From an uncultured Spartobacteria bacterium (GTDB lineage Bacteria; Verrucomicrobiota; Verrucomicrobiia; Chthoniobacterales; Chthoniobacteraceae), in contig CAIRYQ010000059.1 of NCBI GenBank assembly GCA_903882875.1, forward strand, positions 46,438 through 110,437: 64,000 nt of DNA. Reading direction: 5' to 3'. The position numbers and the translations under genes are program-made. The first letter of the stretch is position 1. Each line of letters starts with the position of its first letter. This document shows, in pieces, positions 54,471 to 63,933 of this stretch. The notes below the pieces were generated by a model. The model was not told the DNA's origin. It was given only the letters and a program-made list of their open reading frames with translations, and searched no databases.

Positions 54471-54575
54471 GGCGGGAGCTTTGCCGTGGTGCGCGCGAGG
54501 GGAAGTGTGAAATTTTTGCCGCTGTCCCGTCCCCGCGCTTGTCTTGCGCGCACGGCATCCCTATCCCGTCCGGTC

Positions 54576-55736
54576 ATGTCCGCGGAAACGAAGTCCCCAT
54601 ACAACGTGCGCAATCCATTCCAGGCGCGATGCGCGCGAAACATCAGCCTCTGCGGCCCCGGCTCGGACAAGGACACGCGGCACATCGAGATTTCGCTCGC
54701 GGGCTCGGGCCTCACGTATGAGCCCGGCGACGCGCTCGCGGTGAAGCCCGTGAACGATCCGCAGCTCGTCGAGCTGACGCTGAAGGCGCTCGGCTTTTCC
54801 GGCGACGAGCCGGTGAAGGTGAAGGACGCGGAGAAGCCCGTGCGCGAGGCGCTGCTGCGCGATTTCCAAATCCACTTCGCCGAGAAAAAATTCCTCGCGA
54901 AGCTCGCCGAGAAGGGCGTTGGGAAAATCGCGGAGCTGCTGAAGCCGGAGAATGCCGCAACGCTGAACGAATACACCTCGGCATGGAACGCCGCGCGCGA
55001 CTGCGTGGACGTGCTCACGGAATTTCCCGGCGTGAAATTTGAGCCGCAGGAATTCACCGACACGCTGCGTGCGCTGAACATCCGGCTCTACTCGATCGCG
55101 TCGTCGCTGAAGGCACACCCCGAGCAGGTGGACCTCACCGTGGCAACCGTGCGATGGAATGCGCACGGGCGCGCGCGCGCCGGCGTGTGCTCGACTTTCC
55201 TCTGCGAGCGCTGGCAGCCCGGCGAAACTGCGGGCGTGTTCGGCCAGACTCAGAAACATTTCCGAATGCCGGAGAGTCCCGACGCGCCGATGATCATGGT
55301 CGGGCCGGGCACGGGCGTCGCGCCGTTTCGCGCATTTCTCGAGGAGCGCGAGGCGACTGGCGCGAAGGGCAAGAACTGGCTGTTCTTCGGCGAGCGCCGT
55401 TCGGCGACGGAGTTTTTCTACCGCGAGCAGTTTGAAAAATGGATCCGAAGCGGCGTGCTGGAATGCCTCGATCTCGCGTGGTCGCGCGAGACGGACGGCC
55501 GCAAAGAATACGTCCAGCACCGGATGCACGCGCAGGGTGCGCAGCTTTGGAAATGGATTTGCGACGGCGGTTATTTTTACGTCTGCGGCGACAAGGAGCG
55601 CATGGCGAAGGACGTTCATGAGGAGTTGATCGCGATCGCGCAGACGCACGGAGGCAAGTCGCCCGAGGAGGCGCGTGCATTCGTCGAGGAAACGCTGATG
55701 AAGACCGAGAAGCGGTATCGGCGTGACGTGTACTGA
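54576..55736 (+). CDS. Sulphite-reductase flavoprotein-like FAD/NADP oxidoreductase (CysJ-type without flavodoxin domain)
   Basis: A 386-residue diflavin-reductase-like protein lacking the N-terminal FMN domain. The FAD region has RLYSIASSLKAHP and GVCSTFLCERW; the NADP region has MIMVGPGTGVAPFRAFLEER and WLFFGERRSATEFFYREQFE, and it ends in YRRDVY, the CysJ-type C-terminus. It may reduce a separate flavodoxin, a sulphite reductase or another partner. The ATG at 54576 matches the family start. No cysI is adjacent. Confidence 0.9.
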   Translation: MSAETKSPYNVRNPFQARCARNISLCGPGSDKDTRHIEISLAGSGLTYEPGDALAVKPVNDPQLVELTLKALGFSGDEPVKVKDAEKPVREALLRDFQIHFAEKKFLAKLAEKGVGKIAELLKPENAATLNEYTSAWNAARDCVDVLTEFPGVKFEPQEFTDTLRALNIRLYSIASSLKAHPEQVDLTVATVRWNAHGRARAGVCSTFLCERWQPGETAGVFGQTQKHFRMPESPDAPMIMVGPGTGVAPFRAFLEEREATGAKGKNWLFFGERRSATEFFYREQFEKWIRSGVLECLDLAWSRETDGRKEYVQHRMHAQGAQLWKWICDGGYFYVCGDKERMAKDVHEELIAIAQTHGGKSPEEARAFVEETLMKTEKRYRRDVY

Positions 55737-55759
55737 ACGGAACGCGCATCTTGAATCGC

Positions 55760-56770
55760 ATGACTTGGAACGTCCTCATCACCTCTTCGCCATTCGCCGA
55801 TCCCGTCGTCGGAAAAGGCGCGCGCGAAATCCTTGGCGGCGCGGAATTTTCCATCTCGCACTCGCCGCGCTACGGCCCGCTCAGCGAGGCCGAGCTGCTG
55901 CCGCTGCTCGATGGCGTTGATGCGATCTATGCGAGCGTGGACAAGTATTCCGCCGCCGTGCTCACATCGCCGCAGGCGGCGCGGCTGAAGGTGCTCTCGC
56001 GCTGGGGCGTCGGCTGCGATGCGATTGACCGCGAGACGGCGACGCGCCTCGGCATCGTCATCGCCTACACGCCCGGCCTGCTGAACGAGGCCGTCGCCGA
56101 ATACGCGCTCGTGCTCCTTTTTGCCGTCGCGCGCCGCGTGCACACGGGGCACGTCACGCTGCGCGAGGGAAAATGGGAGCCCGCGTGGGGGCAGGAGATT
56201 TCGGGCAGCACGCTCGGCCTCGTCGGCTGCGGACGCATCGGCCAGGCGGTCGCAAAACGCGCTGCTGCATTCGGCATGCGCGTGATTGCATTTGATCCCG
56301 CGCCGCATGTGGAGGCACAGAAGCTCGGCGTAAAATTCGTGACGCTCGACGAGCTGCTCGCGCAGTCGGATTTCGTCTCGCTGCACGCCGCACTCTCGCC
56401 GGAAACGCGCGGGCTCATCGGCGAGGCGCAGCTCCGCCGGATGAAAAAGAACGCGCATCTCATCAACACTTCGCGCGGTGCGATTGTGGACGAAGCCGCG
56501 CTCGTCCGCGCGTTGCACGAGGGCTGGATCGCCGGTGCCGCGCTCGACGCGTTCGTCACCGAACCGCTGCCCGCATCGCACCCGCTCGTGAGCGCGCCGA
56601 ATGTCCTCATCACCCCGCACCAGGCATCATTCGGCACCGAGACCGGCAGACGCGTGAGCGAAGTCGCCGCGCGTGCCATCGCCGACTGCCACGCCGGACG
56701 CCGCCCGCAGTGGGTGCTGAATCCCGAGGTGTTCGATTCGCCCGCGCTGCGCATGACTCTTTCCAAATGA
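55760..56770 (+). CDS. D-2-hydroxyacid dehydrogenase (phosphoglycerate dehydrogenase-like)
   Basis: A 336-residue NAD-dependent dehydrogenase. Rossmann motif LVGCGRIGQAVAKRAAAFG near residue 155; catalytic Arg in NTSRGAIVD; Glu in the VTEPLP region; His in ITPHQASFG. It lies in an operon with the HpcH/HpaI aldolase, whose start overlaps its stop by 4 bases, so the substrate is likely a hydroxyacid that the aldolase makes or splits. The ATG at 55760 was preferred over the upstream TTG at 55751. Confidence 0.88.
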   Translation: MTWNVLITSSPFADPVVGKGAREILGGAEFSISHSPRYGPLSEAELLPLLDGVDAIYASVDKYSAAVLTSPQAARLKVLSRWGVGCDAIDRETATRLGIVIAYTPGLLNEAVAEYALVLLFAVARRVHTGHVTLREGKWEPAWGQEISGSTLGLVGCGRIGQAVAKRAAAFGMRVIAFDPAPHVEAQKLGVKFVTLDELLAQSDFVSLHAALSPETRGLIGEAQLRRMKKNAHLINTSRGAIVDEAALVRALHEGWIAGAALDAFVTEPLPASHPLVSAPNVLITPHQASFGTETGRRVSEVAARAIADCHAGRRPQWVLNPEVFDSPALRMTLSK

Positions 56771-57561
56771 AAACCAATCCTGTCCGGGCAAAATTGAAAC
56801 GCGGCGAACCGAGTGTCGGCACATGGCTGAACCTCTCCGATTCCGTCGGTGCACAGCTCATGGCGCGCACCGGCTTCGACTGGCTCACGGTCGAAATGGA
56901 GCACTCGCACGCGACCTTCGAGCACGCGGCGCGCAGCTTCGGCATCATCGCTGCGTCGGGCTGCGTGCCGCTCGTGCGCGTGCCATTCAACACGACGGAA
57001 AACATCAAGCGCGTGCTCGATACCGGAGCGTTTGGAATCATCGTGCCGCTGGTGAATTCACGCGCCGAATGCGAGGCTGTCGTGCGCGCGGCGCGTTACC
57101 GGCCCGTCGGCCAGCGCACGATCGGCGGGCAGCTCGGGCCGGCGAACTTCGCGACCGACGCCGCGACGTATTTTGAAAAGGCGAATGACGAAATCCTCGT
57201 CGTGGTGATGGCGGAGACCGCGGAGGCCGTGGCGAACATTGACGACATCCTCAGCGTGCCGGGCATTGATGCCGTCTTCATCGGGCCAAACGATCTGCAC
57301 GCATCGCTCGGCGTCGCACCCGCGTTCGACAGCGACCTGCCTGCATTCAACGACGCGCTCGCGCGCATCCTCGCGAGCGCGAAAAAGCACGGTGTCGCGC
57401 CGGGCATCCACGTCGCCGACGCCGCGCAGGCGAAGCGCCGCATCGTGGAAGGCTGGCAGTTCATCGCGATCTCCAGCGAGGTCGGCATGATGCTCGCGCA
57501 CGCTGCGCAGGTCGTGAAAGACCTCGGTCTCGGCAGCGGCTTGGCTGCGGTAAAATACTGA
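56767..57561 (+). CDS. HpcH/HpaI-family 2-oxo aldolase
   Basis: A 264-residue class II pyruvate aldolase: GTWLNLSDSVGAQLMARTGFDWLTVEMEHSHA near the N-terminus, RVPFNTTENIKRVLDTGAFGIIVPLVN, and GIDAVFIGPNDLHASLG are family blocks with the metal Glu and Asp residues. Members split 2-keto-3-deoxy sugar acids or 4-hydroxy-2-oxo acids. It starts with an ATGA overlap on the hydroxyacid dehydrogenase, giving a two-gene operon for hydroxy- or deoxysugar acids. Confidence 0.9.
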   Translation: MKTNPVRAKLKRGEPSVGTWLNLSDSVGAQLMARTGFDWLTVEMEHSHATFEHAARSFGIIAASGCVPLVRVPFNTTENIKRVLDTGAFGIIVPLVNSRAECEAVVRAARYRPVGQRTIGGQLGPANFATDAATYFEKANDEILVVVMAETAEAVANIDDILSVPGIDAVFIGPNDLHASLGVAPAFDSDLPAFNDALARILASAKKHGVAPGIHVADAAQAKRRIVEGWQFIAISSEVGMMLAHAAQVVKDLGLGSGLAAVKY

Positions 57562-57616
57562 GCGCGCCTCCCGCTTCTCGCTGCTAACGGCCCGACGGAA
57601 ACGCGGTTGTCACTCC

Positions 57617-59038
57617 ATGAGTTCGCCCCTTTTTCATCCGCCGATGAATCGCCGTGCGTTTCTCACTGCGTCCGCGATGGGGCTCGCGGGGCTGAACTGC
57701 GCGCCGTCCTTCGGTGCGCCTCCGGCGGCGAATCCGGCGCGCAAGACCGCAAAATCCACGATCCTCTTTTTCCTCTGCGGAGGCGCGTCGCATATTGACA
57801 TGTGGGACATGAAGCCGGAGGCACCGCGCGAATATCGCGGCGAGTTCAATCCGATCCGCACGAGCGCGCCGGACATCCATCTTTGCGAACATCTGCCGAT
57901 GCTTGCGAAGCAGGCGCACCATTTTTCGCTCGTGCATGGTGTCACGGATTTCGGCCGCACGACCGGCGACCACCATGCGGGCTACTACTACAATCTCACG
58001 GGCCACGTGCCGGATGCGACTTTCAAGCAGCAGGGCAACGACCGCCGGCCGTATCCCGACGACTGGCCCTACATGGGCAGCGTGGTCGCATCGCGCCGCG
58101 CGCCGCACGCGAAGCTGCCGAATGCCATCACGCTCCCGCACAAGCCGAGCAAGCTTCCGTACACGCGGCCTGGCCAGTTTGCCGGCCGGCTCGGGATGGA
58201 TCACGATCCGTTTTACCTCATCGGGAATTTCGACGAGCCGCTGCAATTCAGCGCGCCGACGCTGACGATGGAGGGCGGCATGAGCGGCGGGAGAATGGAC
58301 GAACGCCGCGAGCTTTTGCGCGCGCTCGACGATGCGCGGTGCCACCTCGATCACGAGGCGCAGGCGGAAAATTACGCACGGCAGCAGCAGAGGGCCTTCG
58401 CGCTTCTCTCATCGAGCGGCACGACCGGCGCGTTCGACATTGCCTCCGAACCGCTCTCGATCCGCGAGCGGTACGGCAACACGATCAACGGCACGAGCCT
58501 GCTCATGGCGCGGCGGCTCGTGCAGGCGGGCGTGCCGTTCGTCACGGTCTTTTGGAAGGAGGACGAACGCATCGCCGCGCAGTGCAAGAGCGCGGGCGGC
58601 TGGGACACGCACGGGGACAATTTCAACTGCCTCAAAAAATATCTCCTCCCGCAGTTCGACCGCGCATTTTCCGCGCTCATGGAAGATCTCGCACAGACCG
58701 GATTGCTCGATGAGACGCTCGTGCTCGTGACGAGCGAGATGGGCCGCATGCCGAAAATCGGCGACCGTCGCTCCGGCGGGACGATCGGTGCGGGCCGCGA
58801 TCACTGGACGGCGTGCATGAGCGTGCTCATGGCCGGCGGTGGAATTCAGGGAGGCCGCGAAGTCGGCGCGACCGATGCACGCGCGGAGTACCCGAAGAAC
58901 CACCCGATCGATCCCGCGGATGTCGTGAAGACGGTGTATCACACGATGGGGATCACCGATCTCGAAGCGACTGACATGCTCGGTCGCCCCTACAACCTTC
59001 TCGAGGATGGCAAACCTCTGGCGGAATTATTTGCCTGA
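57617..59038 (+). CDS. DUF1501 protein with Tat signal
   Basis: A 473-residue exported protein. The twin-arginine motif NRRAFLTASAMGLAGL is at residues 10-25. The rest is the DUF1501 domain (sulphatase-like fold): FFLCGGASHIDMWDMKPEAP, GGWDTHGDNFNCLKKYLLPQFDRAFSALMEDL and SEMGRMPKIGDRRSGG. DUF1501 genes are abundant in Planctomycetes and Verrucomicrobia and usually sit beside DUF1553/DUF1549 cytochromes; none is adjacent here. An alternative start is the Met at residue 10. Confidence 0.92.
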   Translation: MSSPLFHPPMNRRAFLTASAMGLAGLNCAPSFGAPPAANPARKTAKSTILFFLCGGASHIDMWDMKPEAPREYRGEFNPIRTSAPDIHLCEHLPMLAKQAHHFSLVHGVTDFGRTTGDHHAGYYYNLTGHVPDATFKQQGNDRRPYPDDWPYMGSVVASRRAPHAKLPNAITLPHKPSKLPYTRPGQFAGRLGMDHDPFYLIGNFDEPLQFSAPTLTMEGGMSGGRMDERRELLRALDDARCHLDHEAQAENYARQQQRAFALLSSSGTTGAFDIASEPLSIRERYGNTINGTSLLMARRLVQAGVPFVTVFWKEDERIAAQCKSAGGWDTHGDNFNCLKKYLLPQFDRAFSALMEDLAQTGLLDETLVLVTSEMGRMPKIGDRRSGGTIGAGRDHWTACMSVLMAGGGIQGGREVGATDARAEYPKNHPIDPADVVKTVYHTMGITDLEATDMLGRPYNLLEDGKPLAELFA

Positions 59039-59131
59039 ACAGACGGCGGCGGTGCTCCGTGGGCGCGTGGAGCCAAAATATTTCGAAATGCTTGTTGCCG
59101 AAATCCCCATCGGTGATACGGTGACGACTTC

Positions 59132-59461
59132 ATGAGCCCTCACAAAAAAATCCTCCTTCCCTCGCTAGCCGCGGTTGCCTTGCTGCTTCCCTCATGCGTC
59201 GTCGTCGAAGCGCCACCGTATCCTCATTACGCCCCGCCAGTCGTGTATCGTCCTGGCATTTATGCAGTGCTTCCTTCGGGCTACGCCGGAGACTATTATT
59301 GGTATGGCGGACGATACTATTATGGCGGACGCTACGAGGTGGGCAGGTACTATTGGAACGGCCGGTATTACGATCACCGCTATTACCACAATGGTCGGTA
59401 CTATTACGGCGGTCAGTACCGTCGTACTGGTGGTGGTGAGCACCATCACTACCATTACTGA
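59132..59461 (+). CDS. Tyr/Gly-rich lipoprotein
   Basis: A 109-residue protein with a lipoprotein signal (lipobox LLPSC, Cys near residue 22). After a short Pro-rich part the sequence is dominated by Tyr, Gly, Arg and His in loose repeats (YYWYGGRYYYGGRYE, RYYWNGRYYDHRYYHNGRYY) and ends in HHHYHY. It is probably a surface protein; function unknown. The spacer after it (59462-59812) shows no gene. Confidence 0.7.
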   Translation: MSPHKKILLPSLAAVALLLPSCVVVEAPPYPHYAPPVVYRPGIYAVLPSGYAGDYYWYGGRYYYGGRYEVGRYYWNGRYYDHRYYHNGRYYYGGQYRRTGGGEHHHYHY

Positions 59462-59812
59462 TTCAAGTCTCGCCCGAAGCCTCGGCCTGCGTCACGAGCA
59501 ATTCCGTCACGGGAATCGTTTTCATAAGGGGGCATTTTGCTCCTGATGAATGAAGGCGATCCACCTCTCTGGGGAACCAGTTTTGATGCGGCGATTGGGA
59601 TGACTGCCGGAATTACTCCGCCTGCGAATTACCCCGCACGCGGAGTATCTGCTGTACCCGATTGGTGTCCATTCAGGAGTGAATAACTGAGGACATGGAG
59701 AATCAGAATGGGCCGGTGCTGGCACGCTCGCTCAATCCCGAATCGTCTTGCATGCAGGAGCATTCTATTCCATGCGGCCGCTCGACGACCGGGATGCGAT
59801 ACTGCTCTCTGC
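59462..59812. other. Intergenic region, no gene seen
   Basis: A 351-base spacer between the Tyr-rich lipoprotein and the convergent esterase gene. GC is lower than the flanks. No supported frame, terminator or repeat was found. Confidence 0.5.
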
Positions 59813-60910
59813 CTACTTTCCTTCGGTAAAAATCAGCGGCGCAAACTCCGCGAGATAGCCGCGCCACACGGGCCATGCGTGCGCGCCTTCGGTGAGCTGC
59901 CACTGATGCACAATGCCTTTTTCCTTGAGCAAGGCGACGAAGTCCTCGTTTCGCTTGCGCAGGAAGTCGTCCTTGCCGACCGCGATCCACAGCAGGCGCA
60001 GCTTTGCATTTGCCGCGGCGGGAGCGGCGAGGAATTTTTCCGTGACATCTTCCTGCGGCGGCACGCCGCTGAACGAGCCGACCCACGCGAAACGATCCAT
60101 GTTGCCGAGGCCGACGGTGAGCGACTGCCAGCCGCCCATGCTCAGGCCGGTGATGGCACGGTGCGCGGCGTCCTTTTCGACGCGGTAGAGCGACTCGACG
60201 AGCGGGAGCGCGTCGTCGAGCAGGTCGCGGCGGAATGCGTCCATCGCCTCGGCACGTTTCAATGGCTCGGCGGATTTCGTCGCACCGAGCGGGTGCCCGT
60301 CGAGCATCACGACGACCATCGGGCGTGCCTTGCCGTCGGCGATCAGGTTGTCGAGGATCCAGTGCGCCTTGCCGTGCTCGACCCACGCGCGCTGGTTGTC
60401 GCCCGAGCCGTGCTGGAGCACGAGCAGCGGAAACTTTTTCGCACCGGAATTTTCGTAGCCCGGCGGTGTGTAAACGATCAGCTCGCGCGCGCGTCCGAGC
60501 GTCTTCGACGCGTAGTCGTGCTGGTGGACTGTGCCGTGCGGAACGTCCTGCCAGTCCCACGGCGCAGGCGGCGTGGCCGCGACGTGGAGGATGTTTTTCG
60601 ACGGCTCGCGTTGCGGCTTGAAGGACGGATTTTTGGAATCCATCACGTTCACACCATCCACGTCGAAGCTGTACTCCCACACGCCCGCGGGCACTGCGTC
60701 GAGCGTCACGCCCCACGTCCCGTCGTCGGAGCGCACCAGCGGCACGGCGTCCTTCGACCATTGTGCGCGCAGCTTCACCTCCTGTGCTTTCGTCGCGCGG
60801 ATGGAGAATGTGACCGGCTCGCCAGCCTTGCGGATGCCGGCGGGAGCATCGAGCGCGTGTGCGGAGAAGGTGAGACAAAGTGCGAGTGCAAACGTGAGGA
60901 GTGTTTTCAT
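59813..60910 (-). CDS. Secreted esterase (enterochelin/feruloyl esterase-like)
   Basis: A 365-residue protein with a signal peptide (MKTLLTFALALCLTFSAHA). An N-terminal E-set/CBM48-like domain (about 20-110) precedes an alpha/beta-hydrolase of the esterase D type: LLVLQHGSGDN, the nucleophile in TGLSMGGWQSL near residue 259, and the His in EGAHAWPVWRGYL. Such E-set plus esterase proteins in this phylum act on plant cell-wall esters or siderophores. Start at 60910 places the signal first. 37 bases downstream of the M28 peptidase gene. Confidence 0.88.
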   Translation of the reverse strand: MKTLLTFALALCLTFSAHALDAPAGIRKAGEPVTFSIRATKAQEVKLRAQWSKDAVPLVRSDDGTWGVTLDAVPAGVWEYSFDVDGVNVMDSKNPSFKPQREPSKNILHVAATPPAPWDWQDVPHGTVHQHDYASKTLGRARELIVYTPPGYENSGAKKFPLLVLQHGSGDNQRAWVEHGKAHWILDNLIADGKARPMVVVMLDGHPLGATKSAEPLKRAEAMDAFRRDLLDDALPLVESLYRVEKDAAHRAITGLSMGGWQSLTVGLGNMDRFAWVGSFSGVPPQEDVTEKFLAAPAAANAKLRLLWIAVGKDDFLRKRNEDFVALLKEKGIVHQWQLTEGAHAWPVWRGYLAEFAPLIFTEGK

Positions 60911-60947
60911 GAAGAGGAGGTGTTGGCGTTTCAAACTCGGCTGGCCG

Positions 60948-61946
60948 CTATTTTCCAAGTTCCTTCGCCAGCATCCAGAGCGTGATGCGGCCGACCGTCT
61001 CGATGCTCGTGGCGCTGAGCTTGTCCATCGTGTCCGCCGACGTGTGCCACGGCGGATACTCGAAGTCTATCACGTCCATCGAGGGGATTTTCGCGATGAG
61101 AATCAGCGGCGAATGATCATCCGTGATGTCGCCGGCCGAGAAGCCGAATTTCCCGCGCACGCCGAGCGCCTCCGCTCCCTCGAACAGTTTGGCGGACAGA
61201 TCCGGCGGCGTGTCGCGCGGGAGCGTGACGGTGAGATCCGCATCGCCGATCATGTCCCACACGATTCCAAATTTGAACTGCTTCGCGCGTCCGCTGTCGC
61301 GGAGCTGTTGCGCGTAGTGCCGGCTGCCGACGAGCCCATCCGGCCCGGTTTCCGCAGGGCCGAACTGCACGATGGCCTCCTCGCCGTCGAAAAAAACCAG
61401 CTCGATGCGCGAGGCGAGCGCGGGCGCCTTTGCGAGCACACGCGCGAGTTCGAGCAGCGCGCCGGTCGAGGAGCCGCCGTCGTTCGCGCCGACGAAACGC
61501 ACGCTGTCCATGCGCTTCGTGTCGTAGTGCGAGCCGAGGATCACAGTCTGCGCATCGTGCGCGGCGGGGTGCGACTTGTCCGCGGGGAAACGCGCGATGA
61601 GATTGATGAAGTGCATCGTGCCCTGCTTCGGGACGGGCGCGTGCTCGAACTCCTGCGGCTCGACTTCCCATCCCGACTGCCGGAGCGATTCGGTGATCCG
61701 CGTGCGCGCCTCCGCGAGCGCGGCCGTGCCCGAGGGCCGCGGGCCAATGTCCACCTGCCGCCGCACTTCCTTCAGCGCATTTTCGCCGGAGAACTTCTCC
61801 CACAGCCGCGGAGGGATTTCCGCGGCGGAGCCGGGCTTTGCGTCGCCCGTCGCCTTTGGCGAACAACCCGCGCACGCGAGGAGCATGGCTGCGAGCGCGG
61901 CGGCGGATGTACGGAATGTGAAATGAGAAACCACCGGATGCACCAC
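60948..61946 (-). CDS. M28-family zinc peptidase lipoprotein (glutaminyl cyclase-like)
   Basis: A 332-residue lipoprotein (lipobox LLACAGC). The M28 zinc site shows HYDTKRM, the bridging Asp in GANDGGSSTGALLELARVL, the catalytic Glu pair in FFDGEEA and a later His in EYPPWHTSADTMDKL. The overall layout matches the glutaminyl-peptide cyclotransferase-like branch of M28, so it is either an aminopeptidase or a cyclase. It lies 4 bases after parB. Confidence 0.9.
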   Translation of the reverse strand: MVHPVVSHFTFRTSAAALAAMLLACAGCSPKATGDAKPGSAAEIPPRLWEKFSGENALKEVRRQVDIGPRPSGTAALAEARTRITESLRQSGWEVEPQEFEHAPVPKQGTMHFINLIARFPADKSHPAAHDAQTVILGSHYDTKRMDSVRFVGANDGGSSTGALLELARVLAKAPALASRIELVFFDGEEAIVQFGPAETGPDGLVGSRHYAQQLRDSGRAKQFKFGIVWDMIGDADLTVTLPRDTPPDLSAKLFEGAEALGVRGKFGFSAGDITDDHSPLILIAKIPSMDVIDFEYPPWHTSADTMDKLSATSIETVGRITLWMLAKELGK

Positions 61947-61950
61947 GATG

Positions 61951-62838
61951 CTATTCCTCGTCCGGAAGACCGATCAGCTTCAGCAGCCGTTGCAGATCGT
62001 CGTTGCCGTAGTACTCGATTTCGAGGCGGCCCTTTTTCTCGCCGTGGTGCAACGCCACCTGTGTGCCGAGGTGCTGCCGCAGCCGGTTTTGCAAGTGTGC
62101 GATTGCGGGCTCGATCTGCGGGCTGCTTGATGCGCCGCGCTTCGGCTTGTGCGTGCCGTTGCCGGCAAAGTGATCCGCTACGAGCCGCTCCGCTCCGCGC
62201 ACGGTGAGGCCGCGGCGCAGCGATTCCTCCGCAAGCGCGAGCTGATCCTCGTGCGATTTTGCGCTGAGCAGCACCTTCGCATGGCCGACGGTGAGGCGCT
62301 GCTGCACGACCCACGTCTGCACCTGCGGATGCAGATCGAGCAGCCGCATGGAATTCGCGACGGCGGCGCGGCTCTTGCCGACCTTCTGCGCGATGTCCTC
62401 CTGCTTGAGATGGAAGTCCGCGGCGAGCCGTTGAAATGCGCGCGCCTCTTCGATTGCGTTCAGATCCTCGCGCTGAAGATTTTCGATGAGCGCGAGCTCG
62501 AGCACGTCCTGGTCACTCGCCTCGCGCACGATGACGGGTGCGCTTTTCAGCCCGACGCGCTGCGCTGCGCGCCACCGGCGTTCGCCCGCGACGAGCTCGA
62601 ATTTCTCCCCCGCACGGCGGACGATCAGCGGCTGGATGACTCCTTTTTCGCGGATGCTCTCGGCGAGCTCCTGCAAATTCTCGTCTCGGAATTCCGTGCG
62701 CGGCTGCCACGGCGACGGGACGATCTGTTCGATGGGAACCGTCTGAATGCGCTCGCCATCCTCCACGCGCGGTGTGGGCGACGCGACGCGCGGATTGATG
62801 AGCGCGCTGAGACCTTTTCCGAGTGCGGGTTTGACCAT
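61951..62838 (-). CDS. parB: Chromosome partitioning protein ParB
   Basis: A 295-residue ParB. The N-terminal GKGLSALINP is standard; the CTPase/ParB core has PSPWQPRTEF, GVIQPLIVRR, LVAGERRWRAA and ENLQREDLNAIEEA, then the HTH (KQEDIAQKVGKSRAAVANSMRLL) and the C-terminal dimer helix. ParB binds parS sites and spreads by CTP hydrolysis. parA is not adjacent in the window; parS was not found by eye. The ATG at 62838 fits the family start. Confidence 0.96.
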   Translation of the reverse strand: MVKPALGKGLSALINPRVASPTPRVEDGERIQTVPIEQIVPSPWQPRTEFRDENLQELAESIREKGVIQPLIVRRAGEKFELVAGERRWRAAQRVGLKSAPVIVREASDQDVLELALIENLQREDLNAIEEARAFQRLAADFHLKQEDIAQKVGKSRAAVANSMRLLDLHPQVQTWVVQQRLTVGHAKVLLSAKSHEDQLALAEESLRRGLTVRGAERLVADHFAGNGTHKPKRGASSSPQIEPAIAHLQNRLRQHLGTQVALHHGEKKGRLEIEYYGNDDLQRLLKLIGLPDEE

Positions 62839-63187
62839 GCGCGGGACGCTAGTACGGCGAAACGGGCGCGGCAATGCGAAATGCAAACGACCTGTCCGAG
62901 CCCCGCACCGGGGGCATCCTGGCGGGTGACTGCTCAGTTTGAAAATCTCCGGCCAAATCCCGCGGGATTGCGGAGCGTTCGTGCGGCAGGGGCAGTCGCT
63001 ATGAATGTTCTGTCGCGCACGCGCAGATGCGAAAGCAGAGGTGCGGGCGCGCGCATTTCTGCGGAGACGGGCGGGGAGTGCGCTGCGGGGAGGGAAGGGT
63101 CGAACATGGAAGGATGAGGGATGAAGGAAGGCGGACGCGGGCGCGGAAGGAATCCGTACACTTCATCCTTCCGCCTTCATTCTTTTC
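62839..63187. other. Intergenic region with the shared fur/parB element
   Basis: A 349-base spacer. Bases 62925-62978 are the 54-bp element also found upstream of fur. A GC-rich segment (GCGGGCGCGGA-type) and a weak inverted repeat around 63110-63180 (GGATGAAGG-like arms) follow. No gene is supported. Confidence 0.5.
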
Positions 63188-63751
63188 CTACAGCACTCGG
63201 ATCTGCGCGGGGTCGCTCCAGAGGCCCATCACGCCCTTGGGGCCGACGGTGCCCACGCGGATCCAGACGACGGTGCCGGGCGTGAAGCCCGTCAGCTCCG
63301 CGCGGCCGCCCTGGAGGATGCCCTTGGTCGTCCAGTTCGCCTCCACGTTCGGGTCGCCCGTGTAGGACTGCACCTCGTTCGTGCTCCGGGCTCGGCTGGG
63401 TTTGTAGCGGGCCACGATGCCCCCGCTCTGGTCGCCGTGGCGCAGGCGCAGGTCCGTCGGCGCGGCGGGTGCCGAGGTGTCCACCGCGTGTCCGGTGCCG
63501 TAGGAGGGGAAGCCGCTGAGCACCACGATGGCCGGGTCGCCCTTGGCGACGCTGTTCACGTAGTGGCCGAGCACGCCGAGTGATTCCTCCAACGCGGCGC
63601 GCGCGGTGTTGAACGCCACGATGTCCGTCTTGGCGTTGTTGGCGCGGAGGAGGAACTTCGCGTCGTAGTCGTCAATCAGCGTCTGGAATGCCGTCATGGC
63701 AATGGATGGCGCGGCGAAGGTGGCCATGTTGACGGTCATCTGGCCCTGCAT
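63188..63751 (-). CDS. Hypothetical protein with C-terminal fibronectin type III-like domain
   Basis: A 187-residue protein. The N-terminal 85 residues are helical (MTAFQTLIDDYDAKFLLRANNA, then KTDIVAFNTARAALEESLGVL); the C-terminal half has PAAPTDLRLRHGD, VEANWTTKGILQGGRAELTGF and TPGTVVWIRVGTVGPKGVMGLWSDP, an FN3-like strand pattern. Function unknown. Leader on the minus strand is CA-rich. The size and leader resemble the gene at 47760. Confidence 0.6.
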   Translation of the reverse strand: MQGQMTVNMATFAAPSIAMTAFQTLIDDYDAKFLLRANNAKTDIVAFNTARAALEESLGVLGHYVNSVAKGDPAIVVLSGFPSYGTGHAVDTSAPAAPTDLRLRHGDQSGGIVARYKPSRARSTNEVQSYTGDPNVEANWTTKGILQGGRAELTGFTPGTVVWIRVGTVGPKGVMGLWSDPAQIRVL

Positions 63752-63861
63752 CGTAAGTGAGGCTGGGGGTGTCCCGGGTTTGCGGGTCTGGCATGGTTTG
63801 GTTGTGGGTTTAGTTTTCAGGGAAAGAGGCGGGGTGATCCTGAGCTTCCCCCTGTGATTAG

Positions 63862-63933
63862 GCCGGCGCTGCCGTTGAGGATCTCTGCCGCCGCCACGGC
63901 ATCAGCCAGGCCACCTACTACAAGTGGAGGCAG
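63862..63933 (+). pseudogene. Fragment of an IS3-family OrfA (transposase helix-turn-helix)
   Basis: The frame AGAAVEDLCRRHGISQATYYKWRQ matches the helix-turn-helix of IS3-family OrfA proteins. A stop lies just upstream and the sequence after WRQ is unrelated and Arg-rich, so only about 24 codons of the element remain. The window ends 67 bases later. Confidence 0.65.
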
